Under the pieces are notes generated by a model. The model made no database searches. It was not told where the DNA came from and saw only the letters and a program-made list of their open reading frames with translations. Of a DNA stretch of 53,394 nt, positions 22,056 to 33,020 are shown piece after piece. Both the position numbers and the translations under genes were made by a program. This DNA comes from Prochlorococcus sp. AG-463-F15 (GTDB lineage Bacteria; Cyanobacteriota; Cyanobacteriia; PCC-6307; Cyanobiaceae), in NCBI GenBank assembly GCA_003211755.1, contig QCRS01000003.1, positions 1 to 53,394 of the forward strand, given 5' to 3'. Every line of letters begins with the position of its first letter. Position 1 is the first letter of the stretch.

Positions 22056-23182
22056 GAACTAGAGACGTCCTTATTATTGGAGCTGGTGTTGCTGGTTCCA
22101 CTGCAGCATTTCATCTTGCTAGAGCAGGTAAAAAGGTAACCCTACTAGAGATGAATACAAAACATTCCATAAAGCCTTGTGGTGGAGGGATGGCTGCAGC
22201 GGTACAGCAATGGTTCCCATTTGATCTAAAACCTGTAGTTGATGAAATAATTACAAGAGTTGATTTTAGCTGGTATCTTGCCGATGAAGTAGTTGCAGAA
22301 CTACCTGGGACTTCACCATTCTGGATAGTCCGAAGAGAAAAATTTGATAATTTTCTTGCGAGTCAAGCAATTAGCGAAGGAGCCGAAATGTTAAAGCCCT
22401 TCAGAGCGACAAGTATGCAAAAAAGTGGTAACTATTGGCAGGTGACTAACGACAATGGCGAACAGCTAGAGGCAAAAGCAGTTGTAATAGCCGACGGGTC
22501 CAACTCCCCATGGCCCAAGAAATTTGGATTAGGGCCGATCAACCAACATCATGCTTGCACGACCTCAGTACGTCTGGAGAATCGTGGCAATCTTGAAGAA
22601 GGCACTACGAAATTCGAATTTGGGTTAGTAAAGCATGGTTTCGCATGGGCATTTCCTCTCTCAGGAGGGGTGAATATTGGAATTGGTAGTTTCATCGGTC
22701 ACAATGGTCTGGATAGCGATGCTGTACTTAAACAACTTCTTCCAAAATTAGGGTTCGACCCTAGTGAAGGGAAAAAGCAAGAAGCCCTTTTACGAGTTTG
22801 GAATGGCCATTATCCCCTCAATGGTGATGGCATCGTCGTAATCGGAGATGCTGCCTCACTATGTGATCCATTCCTTGCCGAAGGGTTAAGGCCAGCAATC
22901 ATGAGTGGATATGAAGCTGCTTGCAGTATCAATAATTGGTTGCAAGGAGACAATAAAGATTTAAATGACTACACAGATACAATGAAGAGGAAATGGGGGA
23001 ATTCCATGGCATGGGGAAGACGGATTTCTCAAGTCTTCTATCGATTTCCAAAAGTGGGCTATCAACTTGGAATCAAAAGGCCAACTGCTCCGCAGCGAAT
23101 TGCCCAGATACTCTCTGGGGAGATGGGATATGGTGACATCGCAAATCGTGTAATAAAAAGACTTCTTTTCAGCTCTAAATAA
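22052..23182 (+). CDS. Geranylgeranyl reductase-family FAD oxidoreductase (GTG start, GTGA overlap with frr)
   Basis: [22 protein letters not shown] motif, [26 protein letters not shown]. Confidence 0.88.
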   Translation: MRTRDVLIIGAGVAGSTAAFHLARAGKKVTLLEMNTKHSIKPCGGGMAAAVQQWFPFDLKPVVDEIITRVDFSWYLADEVVAELPGTSPFWIVRREKFDNFLASQAISEGAEMLKPFRATSMQKSGNYWQVTNDNGEQLEAKAVVIADGSNSPWPKKFGLGPINQHHACTTSVRLENRGNLEEGTTKFEFGLVKHGFAWAFPLSGGVNIGIGSFIGHNGLDSDAVLKQLLPKLGFDPSEGKKQEALLRVWNGHYPLNGDGIVVIGDAASLCDPFLAEGLRPAIMSGYEAACSINNWLQGDNKDLNDYTDTMKRKWGNSMAWGRRISQVFYRFPKVGYQLGIKRPTAPQRIAQILSGEMGYGDIANRVIKRLLFSSK

Positions 23183-23224
23183 ATAGCAAAATCAAGCTAT
23201 CTTAAAATCAAACAAAAACAGCCC

Positions 23225-23446
23225 ATGGAGAAAAAGAAAGTTTGGGTTTGGTTTAAAGGAGGCCAAACTGGAGGAGTATGGGTATCAGGCTTTATCGCTA
23301 CGAATGATGAGAAAGAAGGGTTATTGATAGAACGTACAGATTTTGTAAGTTGCAGAGTTCCAGAATGGCGCGTTCGTTTTGAGGAACCTGAAGATGAAAA
23401 AGTAGCGCCTCAGATACCAAAAAATCCGACTTGGAAATATCTCTAA
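23225..23446 (+). CDS. Small conserved hypothetical protein (73 aa)
   Basis: Protein-like sequence MEKKKVWVWFKGGQTGGVWVSGFIATND on an intergenic stretch. Confidence 0.7.
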   Translation: MEKKKVWVWFKGGQTGGVWVSGFIATNDEKEGLLIERTDFVSCRVPEWRVRFEEPEDEKVAPQIPKNPTWKYL

Positions 23447-23569
23447 TCAACAAGATTAAACAATGACAAAACTCTATAAATAAAACTAGAGAGGCAATAA
23501 AAGTAAAGAATAAAAAAATAAAGTAAAACCTATATTAGGTAATGAGAAGTTTCAAATAATTATCCATCC

Positions 23570-24742
23570 TTATCCTTTACTTAGCAACAATGCAGCTCCA
23601 AGTCCAGAGAATAAATCATCTTGGAGAAGGCGTCCGTCATGATCATGATCAAGCGCATCAAAAACAGCGTCGCTCCCTAGCCATTCTTCTCTAGTAATGC
23701 AACCATCACCATCAAGATCATTTAACATAAAAATCTCATGAACCACATGTGTAAAAGCTGATCCACCCTCATTAACTGCAAGTCGATGCGCCAATTGTGC
23801 TTCTAATGTTTCTATCGCTTTACTAAAACCACGAATCCCTTCATCTAATTTCTCTTGAGCCATACGATCCTCAGACATCATAGAATCAAAATTGACCTTG
23901 TTAATATTAACCTTTTCTTCATTTGAGAAAGGATTCAATGAATCTAATTTCTTAGTTAAAGGCAATTCTGTACCCTTAAGTTGATCCAATAGTTTTGGAG
24001 ATATAGTAAGTAAGTCACATCCAGAAAGCTCAATAATTTCATCAATATTACGGAAACTTGCTCCCATTACTTCTGTTTTATATCCATGACTTTTAAAATA
24101 ATTGAAAATCCTTGTAACAGAAATTACGCCAGGATCATCAGACCCACTATATGACACTTTGCCTGTATTGGCCTTATACCAATCGAGTATTCTGCCAACA
24201 AATGGGGAGATCAAAGTAACACCAGCCTCAGCACATGCAGCCGCCTGAGCAAACCCAAACAAAAGCGTGAGGTTACAGTGAATACCTTCCTTCTCGAGGA
24301 TTTCTGCGGCCTTAATCCCCTCCCAAGTAGAAGCAATTTTAATTAGCACCCGATCATTAGAAATGCCAGCTTCGTTATAAAGACTAATGATTTTTCTGGC
24401 TTTTTGAATTGTTGCTTCCATGTCATAACTCAAGCGAGCATCAACCTCCGTTGAAACACGACCTGGAATAATCTTGAGTATCTCCTTGCCAAAAATCACA
24501 CAAATCTCATCCAAAGCTTCCTCCACTATTTCCTCGACTGCAGCACCAAGCCCAATCCTTTTTCGAGAATATGTGAGTGCTTCATCAATCAAGCTTTGAT
24601 AGGCAGGAATCTGAGCAGCAGCCAAAATCAAGGAGGGATTTGTAGTTGCGTCCCTAGGTTTAAACCTACGTATAGCTTCAAGTTCGCCAGTGTCCGCAAC
24701 GACCACCGTCATCGAAGAGAGTTGTTCAAGAAGTGTGGCCAT
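23570..24742 (-). CDS. tal: Transaldolase with C-terminal EF-hand pair
   Basis: [18 protein letters not shown]-like [27 protein letters not shown]-terminus [13 protein letters not shown] and [13 protein letters not shown]. Confidence 0.95.
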   Translation of the reverse strand: MATLLEQLSSMTVVVADTGELEAIRRFKPRDATTNPSLILAAAQIPAYQSLIDEALTYSRKRIGLGAAVEEIVEEALDEICVIFGKEILKIIPGRVSTEVDARLSYDMEATIQKARKIISLYNEAGISNDRVLIKIASTWEGIKAAEILEKEGIHCNLTLLFGFAQAAACAEAGVTLISPFVGRILDWYKANTGKVSYSGSDDPGVISVTRIFNYFKSHGYKTEVMGASFRNIDEIIELSGCDLLTISPKLLDQLKGTELPLTKKLDSLNPFSNEEKVNINKVNFDSMMSEDRMAQEKLDEGIRGFSKAIETLEAQLAHRLAVNEGGSAFTHVVHEIFMLNDLDGDGCITREEWLGSDAVFDALDHDHDGRLLQDDLFSGLGAALLLSKG

Positions 24743-24866
24743 GAAAAGAAATATCTGGCATGCGCTAGTAAATTAGCCACCTTTTGAAGGATTACATCCC
24801 TTACTAGCAACTCAAAACCAAACCTCCTCAAGTCCGAGCCATTTGCAGACTGCCTATATGACTTAA

Positions 24867-26660
24867 TTAATAGTTTGGTGGGATTTTTTCTAACACCAAC
24901 AGCCCTTCAATGATTTCCTTCGCCACAGGAGCCGCTACAGTCGAGCCATAAGCACCTCCTCCTTTTGGTTCATCTATAACGACTAGTACGACATAGCGAG
25001 GATTATCTGCGGGTAAATTGGCGACAAAACTACAAACCTTGAGGCCCCCACCAAATTCACCATTCACCAACTTGTCAGCAGTACCTGTTTTGCCCCCTAT
25101 TCGATAGCCATCTATTCTCTTAAAGCCAAACACTGAATCAGTTTCCACAACTGACTCCATCCAGCGACGCACAACTCTAGTAACCTCAGGACGTAGCAAA
25201 GGAGAATTATTATCAGCTTCAGAGATCTGTGGTGCTTCTCCACCTTTTATGCCTCTTGTGATGTGAGGACTTACCAGGTACCCACCATTAGCAATAAGTG
25301 CATGTAGTTGTGCCAATTTCAAAGGAGTCAAAGAAAGACCATGTCCATATGAAGTAACAGCAGGTTCAATGGGTTTATCAACAAACTCTTTCTTTGGCTT
25401 CAAATAACCTGCTACCGCACCAGGCAGATCAGTTTTAGGTCTTTCATTAATACCTAGTCGATGTAACCAATCCCAATAGCGAGATGGATTCATCTTGAGC
25501 ATTGCCTTGACCATCCCAATATTGCTTGAAGCCTGAAGGACTTCAGCAAAGTTCATTACACCATTGGACCCCAAATCGTAATTACGGAGAGACCATCCAC
25601 CAATCTTTATGATTCCTGTGTCATTGACAGTTCCATCGACATCAATAGCACCTTCTTGGAGAGCTAACGCAAGATTAATAGGCTTAAAAGTCGAACCAGG
25701 TTCGAACAAGTCTTGAACCGACCATTCCTTATAAAGATCTGAAGGATATTTCCAAAATTGGTTTGGATCATAAGTAGGAGTTGATGCTAATGCTAAAAGC
25801 TCTCCATTTGTGACATTCATGACTATCGCTACTCCCTTTTTCGCTTCCCAATAGCGAACTGCTCTCTGTAAGGCCTTAATCGACAATTCCTGAAGACGTG
25901 AGTCCAAAGTAAGCTGCAACTGTGCATCATCCCTGTAAAACACGCCTGGAGCCAAGTCATCTGGAAGAGGAGTGTCATCTCCTGCCAGTCTCAATCGTCG
26001 AACTGGTTCTTTTTTTCTCGAAAGTATTTTATTTAAGCTTTGTTCTAAACCAGCTTGAGGAACTCGATCATCATTTAAGAACCCCACCACGTTTGCAAAA
26101 AGTTCATTTTGTGGGTAAACACGTTGTAGATAAGATTCAAGTTCCAAACCACTAACACCAAGTTTCTTTATTTCAGAAGCGATTTCAGGTTCCAATTCTC
26201 TAGCAAGTCTGACCCCTGATGAGCGGTTTCCTATCAGCTCAACCAGTTCATCGGTCGTTTTAGGAATTAATCCTGACAGTTTACGAGCGACATCAAGGGG
26301 TTTACGAAGGACCTCAGAATCATCTCCAGGAAAGCGAAAATTATTTGGGTGCGCCCAAAGGTGAAAACGCTCTTCATCAAGTGCGACTAATCTTCCTTGT
26401 CTATCAACAATCGAACGCCTTGCACCAAGAGGCTGAACCCGCTGAACTTGAAACGCACGTGCCTTTGACTGAAGTTCAGAAGTCTGAAGAACTTGTAGCC
26501 ATGCCATCCTAGACATAAGTCCAAGAAGTCCCATAGCAAGAATGGCAAATACCAATCTCAATCGGTATCCAGCAATAAGTTCAATAGAAGGGGCGCCTTG
26601 ACGTTGACGTTTGCTTTTACGTCTTTTTGAATAAATAGGATGTTTTCTAAGCTCCGGCAT
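24867..26660 (-). CDS. ftsI: Penicillin-binding protein 2 / FtsI-type transpeptidase
   Basis: FEPGSTFKPI (SxxK), SSN motif (QASSNIGM), GKTGTAD (KTG). Confidence 0.94.
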   Translation of the reverse strand: MPELRKHPIYSKRRKSKRQRQGAPSIELIAGYRLRLVFAILAMGLLGLMSRMAWLQVLQTSELQSKARAFQVQRVQPLGARRSIVDRQGRLVALDEERFHLWAHPNNFRFPGDDSEVLRKPLDVARKLSGLIPKTTDELVELIGNRSSGVRLARELEPEIASEIKKLGVSGLELESYLQRVYPQNELFANVVGFLNDDRVPQAGLEQSLNKILSRKKEPVRRLRLAGDDTPLPDDLAPGVFYRDDAQLQLTLDSRLQELSIKALQRAVRYWEAKKGVAIVMNVTNGELLALASTPTYDPNQFWKYPSDLYKEWSVQDLFEPGSTFKPINLALALQEGAIDVDGTVNDTGIIKIGGWSLRNYDLGSNGVMNFAEVLQASSNIGMVKAMLKMNPSRYWDWLHRLGINERPKTDLPGAVAGYLKPKKEFVDKPIEPAVTSYGHGLSLTPLKLAQLHALIANGGYLVSPHITRGIKGGEAPQISEADNNSPLLRPEVTRVVRRWMESVVETDSVFGFKRIDGYRIGGKTGTADKLVNGEFGGGLKVCSFVANLPADNPRYVVLVVIDEPKGGGAYGSTVAAPVAKEIIEGLLVLEKIPPNY

Positions 26661-27139
26661 TAGTAGCCGTAATTAATAGGATGAGCAGAAAGTCTATGTA
26701 TAAGGCTCTCTTGATGTGAGTCATCATCATTGATACCACTCGAGTTTTCTGAATTATCTAGATAATGTAATTTTTCCGCATTAGTTCTAACCATAGATAA
26801 AGGCAAAGTAGACCGTTTAAGAAGATGCTGTTCAAGTATTGCAGTGGAATATTTAAGTTTCTGTGTCAAGTCACGTGTCGTCTCAAGTTGTGTGTAAGCA
26901 ACAGTCCATAGATGTCGCCAATGTAATGAAAGCGCAGACATCATCAGAACTGCTATTAATACACCCAAAAGGGCTCCATCTGTAGCCCGATGGAGCCCAG
27001 CAATAACAGGATATTGTCGAGCAACTTTCTTTGGCGAAAAAGAGCCATGAATCAAACGAAGCGGTCCTGAAGAACGATCTATTGACACAGTGGATTCAAA
27101 TAAAGCAGGGTGCAATGTCCAATAACTAACACCAAACAA
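26660..27139 (-). CDS. Hypothetical membrane protein upstream of ftsI (possible FtsL-like position)
   Basis: One TM helix (LLGVLIAVLMMSALSLHW) followed by coil-like region, abutting the ftsI start. Confidence 0.65.
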   Translation of the reverse strand: MFGVSYWTLHPALFESTVSIDRSSGPLRLIHGSFSPKKVARQYPVIAGLHRATDGALLGVLIAVLMMSALSLHWRHLWTVAYTQLETTRDLTQKLKYSTAILEQHLLKRSTLPLSMVRTNAEKLHYLDNSENSSGINDDDSHQESLIHRLSAHPINYGY

Positions 27140-27220
27140 ACCCTTAATTATTTAAGTCAAACACCCTAAACATTCCATTGCAAGGTTCTAGACCAAATAA
27201 GAATCAAGAAGATTCAACTA

Positions 27221-28627
27221 TCATCCAAGCAATAGAAGGTTGGTGAAAGTAATTCCATTCCATAGAGAATGCATAAGAACACATGGAAACAAGCGACCTG
27301 AGCTAAGTCTTAAAAGGGCCAATCCTAGTCCTAAAACAACTAGAGGGGGAAACTCTCCAACACTTAAATGCGCCAAAGCAAAAATCAAGGCACTAACTAT
27401 GACTCCCAAACTACGGCCATATGATTGAGCCAAGACGGGCAAAAGAGCCCCACGAAATACTAATTCTTCAAAAAGAGGCGCAAAGACAACCGTGGTCACC
27501 AAAAGAAGCAGCAAGGACAAAGGCTCTTGACTACTTAAAACCAGTTCAAGCAAAGGGTTACTGCCACCTTGATCACCAACCAAAGAATTCATGATCCAAC
27601 TGCTTAGAAATACGAGCGGCATTACCATTAACCAGCCAGCTGTAGCCTTTGTAAAAGCCTCCCCAAGGGGGCGTAAACGCCACTGCAACCATCCACCATC
27701 AGGAAGTTCAAAGCTTTTCAGCCCATGAAGTTGCTGGCGAAGGATAAGCAAAGGAGGAAGCGTCATCGCGATATAGCCAATAAATACTCTCAAGGACTCT
27801 TTAAGGGGACTGCTTATTTTTTCAGTCAAAATCTCACTAAATGGAGCAACAAAGGCAGGGAAGAAAACCTCTCCTAGAACAACAAAGCCACCTGCTACAA
27901 GTAGCACCATGTCAAAGATAGAAAGAGGTAATGAAACAAGTTGAGGCCATGGTGCATTTGCATTCCTCAGCAAGAACCAAACTTGACGAATCAATAACCC
28001 GCTGCCCAAAAGAATTGCTGAGATAGGGACTCCCTGGCTAATGATTAATCTCAAGGCCATTGATTGAGAGATAACGGAGTTAACACAAACATTTTCAGTT
28101 CCGCCCAAAGCCAAGCAAGCAACCTGATAAAGCAAGGGGTCGTCATTAAGAATCTCAAGGTCATTCAAATTTGATAATCCCCTCAGACTTTCACCAGGAC
28201 TTCCTCGTAAAGCATTTTGAATAGAAGCTAAAGCCTCATCCTCAACAGGCATTTCCAAAGCCAACCGACGATTTTCTCCAGTTGTTTCAAGAGAAGCAAG
28301 AACTATCCTTTCGCGATCTTGCATTTGCTCTAAAGGAATCTCACGTAATGCGTCTCTAAGTCTGTTCTCCGGTGACTCCCCGACAAACAATGGCTTTAAT
28401 GACTTGGGAAGTGCAGGAGTTGCTAATAAAGAAATCTCTTGCTGTCTGAGAGAAAGCTTTGGGACAACAGAAGGTCGGCTAAAACTTTCTTGAAGTCCTC
28501 TTCCCCAAATCAACAAAGCCAACAATAGAGAGAAAGCAGCCAGCGCCATTTTCCCGGCCGAAGTGGCTTGTCGCATAGGAGGTCTCAGGCAATGGAAAGG
28601 ATGGGAGAAATGAATTCTCATAAGCAA
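27221..28627 (-). CDS. CPBP (CAAX/Abi) family intramembrane metalloprotease
   Basis: PLFEELVFRGALLPVL (EExxxR), FALAHL, VLMHSLWN motifs. Confidence 0.9.
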   Translation of the reverse strand: MLMRIHFSHPFHCLRPPMRQATSAGKMALAAFSLLLALLIWGRGLQESFSRPSVVPKLSLRQQEISLLATPALPKSLKPLFVGESPENRLRDALREIPLEQMQDRERIVLASLETTGENRRLALEMPVEDEALASIQNALRGSPGESLRGLSNLNDLEILNDDPLLYQVACLALGGTENVCVNSVISQSMALRLIISQGVPISAILLGSGLLIRQVWFLLRNANAPWPQLVSLPLSIFDMVLLVAGGFVVLGEVFFPAFVAPFSEILTEKISSPLKESLRVFIGYIAMTLPPLLILRQQLHGLKSFELPDGGWLQWRLRPLGEAFTKATAGWLMVMPLVFLSSWIMNSLVGDQGGSNPLLELVLSSQEPLSLLLLLVTTVVFAPLFEELVFRGALLPVLAQSYGRSLGVIVSALIFALAHLSVGEFPPLVVLGLGLALLRLSSGRLFPCVLMHSLWNGITFTNLLLLG

Positions 28628-28678
28628 ATAAAGCCTAGGCCGACTGATTCCGAAATACGATGATTAATATCAAAACTT

Positions 28679-30016
28679 TTGCCGGTGACTTTGCGTCTTT
28701 TACTTGTTCGTCATGGTCTTAGTAGCTTCAACCGCGAACGCCGAATTCAAGGTCGCAACGATCTTTCGACTCTTACAACAGAGGGGCAACGACAAGCGAG
28801 CAAGATTGGGAAAGTGTTATCTAATTTGCCGATAAATACTATCTATAGCTCACCTCTAAAGCGTGCAGCATCCACAACAGTCAACATCCTTGCGGAATAT
28901 AGTAAAGAACTAAAGCCTATCTTTGATGACGGTCTACTTGAAATAGAACTTGGTCCTTGGAGTGGAATGACTGCTGATGAAGTAAAAGATAAATTTCCTG
29001 AGATTTACAAAACCTGGAGAACACAGCCTGAAGAACTAGTTCTTTCTAGAGAAGATGGGAGCGAATTTAAACCAATTCAAGAACTATTTAAACAAGCAGA
29101 AAAGTTTATAGAAAGACTTCTCAAATACCATTCTCTAGAAAAGGATGAAACAGTATTAATCGTTGCCCACAACGCAATTCTACGATGCATTTTACTACAA
29201 CTCTTAGGACGACCAAAATTAGGGTTTAGAAGAATTCAATTAGACAACGCATCCCTATCTGTTATTAATTTGAAGCCAAGCCAATCAAAGCCCTTTGAGG
29301 TTCAACTTGAATGCCTGAACAGTACTACTCATCTTAATTCAAATCTACCTAAAAAGAGTCATGGCGCTCGAATGATCCTCGTTCGTCATGGAGAAACCAA
29401 CTGGAATCTTCAAAGTCGTTTCCAAGGGCAAATAGACATTCCACTGAATAGTAAAGGGATGGAACAAGCTGCAGCAGCCGGTTCATTTCTAAGAATATTG
29501 AACCTCGACAAAGCTTTTAGCAGTTCAATGACTAGGCCTAGACAAACAGCAGAAGCCATACTTAAATCTCAACCTGACCTTGAGGTAGAGCTGCAACAAG
29601 GACTTATTGAGATAGCTCACGGACTCTGGGAAGGAAAGCTCGAGTCAGAAATCAAGGAAGAATGGCCTGAGCTTCTGGAAACCTGGCAAAATCACCCGGA
29701 GAGAGCTCAGATGCCAGAAGGGGAAACAATCCAACAAGTCTGGTCACGTTCAGTACACTGCTGGGAACAAATCTCATCAACCCTCTCTCCAGAGGAGACA
29801 GTGCTTGTTGTCGCTCATGATGCAGTCAATAAAACCATCCTTTGTCACTTGCTCGGACTTACTCCAGCAAACATCTGGATGATCAAACAAGGTAATGGCA
29901 GCATCACCGTAGTCGACATAGCCAACGAACCAAGCCAACCAGATGTTGTTACCTGTCTCAATCTCACATCTCACCTGGGTGGAGTAATCGATTGCACTGC
30001 AGCAGGAGCTCTTTAA
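28679..30016 (+). CDS. Tandem-domain histidine phosphatase (phosphoglycerate mutase-like), TTG start
   Basis: Two RHG modules LLLVRHGLSSFN and MILVRHGETNWN, each with later VAHNA / VAHDA. Confidence 0.92.
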   Translation: MPVTLRLLLVRHGLSSFNRERRIQGRNDLSTLTTEGQRQASKIGKVLSNLPINTIYSSPLKRAASTTVNILAEYSKELKPIFDDGLLEIELGPWSGMTADEVKDKFPEIYKTWRTQPEELVLSREDGSEFKPIQELFKQAEKFIERLLKYHSLEKDETVLIVAHNAILRCILLQLLGRPKLGFRRIQLDNASLSVINLKPSQSKPFEVQLECLNSTTHLNSNLPKKSHGARMILVRHGETNWNLQSRFQGQIDIPLNSKGMEQAAAAGSFLRILNLDKAFSSSMTRPRQTAEAILKSQPDLEVELQQGLIEIAHGLWEGKLESEIKEEWPELLETWQNHPERAQMPEGETIQQVWSRSVHCWEQISSTLSPEETVLVVAHDAVNKTILCHLLGLTPANIWMIKQGNGSITVVDIANEPSQPDVVTCLNLTSHLGGVIDCTAAGAL

Positions 30017-30020
30017 CCTC

Positions 30021-31295
30021 ATGTCTAAATCACAGCTATTAGACCCAGTTCAGATCCTTTACGGATCCCATAAGCCAATAGTTCAGGATGCTGTCTTAAT
30101 CAGTAATGGAAAAATTAAAGCTTTTGGAGAGCAAGCTCGTAAACAAGGAGAAGCAATGGGTATCAAGGCAAAGTCATCATCTAACCAACTACTAGCACCT
30201 TGTCTTGTTGACCCTCATTCAATTTTAGAAGAGCCATTTAACGGTCGTAGTGAGACCCTTATAAGTCTCCGAAAAAAGGCAGCTCATGCCGGTTATGGAC
30301 AGTTAGCCCTACTGCCTCGCAGTCCATCATGGAGAGATCAGGCAGATCGCCTAAGGGGCTTTGATGATCCCAATAGCGATGTTTTGATTCATCTCTGGGG
30401 TGGTTTTAGTAAGAATGGAAATGGGCTAGAGCTCTCCCCTCATGCTGAATTACTACAACATGGTGCCATTGGACTAGCTGAAGACGATAAAATAATTACA
30501 ATTAATCTCCTTAAACGTGGGCTAACCCTAGGAGAAATAAAAAATTCCCCAATCTTGCTAGCACCAAGAGATAAAGATATACAAGAAGGTGGATTAGTTA
30601 GAGAAGGCGTGGAGGCATTAAGAGCAGGTTGGCTACCAGACCCCATTGCAAGCGAAACACTCCCTTTAGGGCATTTGCTTGAGCTACATAATCAACACCC
30701 AGAGACTTCAATAAGGCTCATGAATATATCAACAGCTAAAGGTGTATCGATGCTTGCCAATAGCAAAACGAAACCGATGGCTAGTGTTTGTTGGTGGCAC
30801 TTAATCAAAGACAATGCCTCGCTTTCGAAGAATGAACTCGGATGGAGAGTCCTCCCATCACTAGGGTGTCCCAAAGATCGAATGGCACTAATTCAAGGGC
30901 TGCAAGAGAGAACAATTCATGCCATAGCAGTTCATGCGATTCCATTAGATGAGGAAGAGACCAAACTACCTCCAGACATACGATTACCTGGATTGAGTGG
31001 TTACCAACTAGTGCTTCCTTCTCTATGGCAAGAACTAGTTATCAAAGCCAATTGGAAAATAGAGCAACTTTGGGAAGCTCTAAGTTTCGGTCCATCAAGA
31101 ATACTTAATTTAAAAGAAGAGTCTCTAAATATTGAAAGCAGGCGCTGGTTAGTCTTTGATCCTGAAAAAGAGTGGATTCAATCAATAGATAAAAAGAGGG
31201 AGATATATTCTGCGAACCAACCCTTGCAAGGGGAAAAAATAACAGGTGCGATAGTGGATTGTGGTCTTAGAAGTCAAGGGAGCCAAATCTATTAA
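30021..31295 (+). CDS. Dihydroorotase-like amidohydrolase homologue with degenerate metal site
   Basis: Overall DHOase layout (LLAPCLVDPHSILEEPFNGRSETLISLRKKAAHAGYGQLALLPRS) but HxH motif altered. Confidence 0.75.
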   Translation: MSKSQLLDPVQILYGSHKPIVQDAVLISNGKIKAFGEQARKQGEAMGIKAKSSSNQLLAPCLVDPHSILEEPFNGRSETLISLRKKAAHAGYGQLALLPRSPSWRDQADRLRGFDDPNSDVLIHLWGGFSKNGNGLELSPHAELLQHGAIGLAEDDKIITINLLKRGLTLGEIKNSPILLAPRDKDIQEGGLVREGVEALRAGWLPDPIASETLPLGHLLELHNQHPETSIRLMNISTAKGVSMLANSKTKPMASVCWWHLIKDNASLSKNELGWRVLPSLGCPKDRMALIQGLQERTIHAIAVHAIPLDEEETKLPPDIRLPGLSGYQLVLPSLWQELVIKANWKIEQLWEALSFGPSRILNLKEESLNIESRRWLVFDPEKEWIQSIDKKREIYSANQPLQGEKITGAIVDCGLRSQGSQIY

Positions 31296-31929
31296 TCGGC
31301 CAAAATCTCCAAATTGCTCTCCCCAAAATTTCCTTTTCGGGCAAGAAAGGTCCTCCAGGCCAATAACGACTATCCCAACTATTACTCCTATTATCTCCTA
31401 ACACCAAAACATGAGAAATAGGAACCTGAACTTTTAGATCTCTGCACGAGCTAAAGGCACTTTGATCTAAATCACAAAAATTAGTGACATATGGCTCTGA
31501 ACTCCTAATACCATTAAGAGACACCTCTCCTTTTGAATTAATTAAAACTTGATCACCACCTATAGCAATAACTCGCTTTATATAGGCATCACAAGCAGAA
31601 TCCCCAACTCCAGCAAAGAATGCAAATAGGGGGAAATTAACAACTGCACATTGAATAATTGAAGGTCTTTGCTTGCCTCTCAAAAGTGGATCAAAAGAAT
31701 ATGGAGAATTAAAAATAACTATTTCACCCCGTTTAGGTGATCGTCCCCTAAACGTAAGCTTCTCAATCAATAGACGGTCATTAATTTGCAACCCCGGAAG
31801 CATGGATCCTGAGGGTATATATCTAGCTTCAGCTATATAATGACGAATGCCTGTGTACAAAGCAATAGTCATAAAAATTGGTCCCCAAAAGTCCCAAAAG
31901 GGATGGGATGATGATTTTGAGTCTTTCAT
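31267..31929 (-). CDS. lepB: Signal peptidase I
   Basis: YIPSGSMLPGLQINDRLLIEK, YIKRVIAIGGD, VLGDNRSNSWDSRYWPGG. Confidence 0.95.
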   Translation of the reverse strand: MKDSKSSSHPFWDFWGPIFMTIALYTGIRHYIAEARYIPSGSMLPGLQINDRLLIEKLTFRGRSPKRGEIVIFNSPYSFDPLLRGKQRPSIIQCAVVNFPLFAFFAGVGDSACDAYIKRVIAIGGDQVLINSKGEVSLNGIRSSEPYVTNFCDLDQSAFSSCRDLKVQVPISHVLVLGDNRSNSWDSRYWPGGPFLPEKEILGRAIWRFWPINRFGSLDF

Positions 31930-32126
31930 TGCATCAAATGTTTTGCCATCCTTTTACATCCCTCCTAATAACAATCTGAGTTAAAACGATCAAATTAAAG
32001 AATTTAGAAAGGAATCTCCGCATAGTGTATTTAACTTTAGCTTAAAGTAAGAATACCGCCTTAATTCTAAGTTCTAGCTACCAATAAGAAATCCAATTAT
32101 TTTTCGAGTAATAAATAAAATCTAAT

Positions 32127-32489
32127 TCATTTCAACAAAATAGTCGACCAAATCTCAGGTTTAAACCCTACTAAAATTTTTCCTTCTTCTGTAACTAAAA
32201 AAGGTCGCTTAATTAACTTTCCATCAGAAACTAGCGCTTTAAGGGCTTCAGAATCACTCATAGCTTTAACAGTCATAGAGCCTAGGTTTCGATAACTTAA
32301 GCCACTGGTATTAAAGATCTTCTTGCGATCACCTAATTGATTAATAGCATCAACAAGTATATCTTTATTGGGTGGATCCTGCACAATATCCATTAGTTGA
32401 TAGTCAATCTGATTCTCATCCAACCATCTCAAGGCTTTCTTACATGTTGTGCAACCCGAATAACTATAAATTTGAACATTGGAGGGCAT
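32127..32489 (-). CDS. ArsC/Spx/MgsR-family thioredoxin-fold protein
   Basis: YSYSGCTTCKKALRWLDENQI, LIKRPFLVTEEGKILVGF. Confidence 0.9.
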   Translation of the reverse strand: MPSNVQIYSYSGCTTCKKALRWLDENQIDYQLMDIVQDPPNKDILVDAINQLGDRKKIFNTSGLSYRNLGSMTVKAMSDSEALKALVSDGKLIKRPFLVTEEGKILVGFKPEIWSTILLK

Positions 32490-32495
32490 AATTAA

Positions 32496-33020
32496 TTAAC
32501 CTGATAAATTGGTCTTCTCGGCCACAATACAACTTTCAAGCAAAGCATCGACTGCATCAAAATCACGCCATCCGTCTATAACAATTACTCTCCCCTCAAG
32601 ACTTTTGTAGGTTCTAAAAAATTCAGCAACATCTTCAAGCTGATTTGGGGCAATCTGTTTGATGCTGCTAATAGCTTCTTGACGAGGATCTGCAACAGGG
32701 ACACACAAGAGCTTCCCGTCATATGCGCCTGAATCATGCATATCTAAAACACCTATTGGTCGAGCCTTGATAAGACATCCAGCAAAAGTCGGTTCAGCCA
32801 TAATTACCATTGCATCCAGAGGTGCCCCATCTTCAGCAAGAGTATTTGGTATAAATCCATAGTCAAATGGATATCTGACTGAGGAATGGAGCACTCGATC
32901 TAGAGCCATTACTCCAGCCTCGGCAAAATATTCATACTTATTCCTACTACCTGCAGGTATCTCAACGACGAGATTTACCAAACCTGGGCAAGGAGAAGGT
33001 GAAAGAGGACTTAGATCCAT
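32496..33020 (-). CDS. ppa: Inorganic pyrophosphatase (class A), paralogue 1; start taken as [10 protein letters not shown]
   Basis: [57 protein letters not shown]. Confidence 0.92.
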   Translation of the reverse strand: MDLSPLSPSPCPGLVNLVVEIPAGSRNKYEYFAEAGVMALDRVLHSSVRYPFDYGFIPNTLAEDGAPLDAMVIMAEPTFAGCLIKARPIGVLDMHDSGAYDGKLLCVPVADPRQEAISSIKQIAPNQLEDVAEFFRTYKSLEGRVIVIDGWRDFDAVDALLESCIVAEKTNLSG

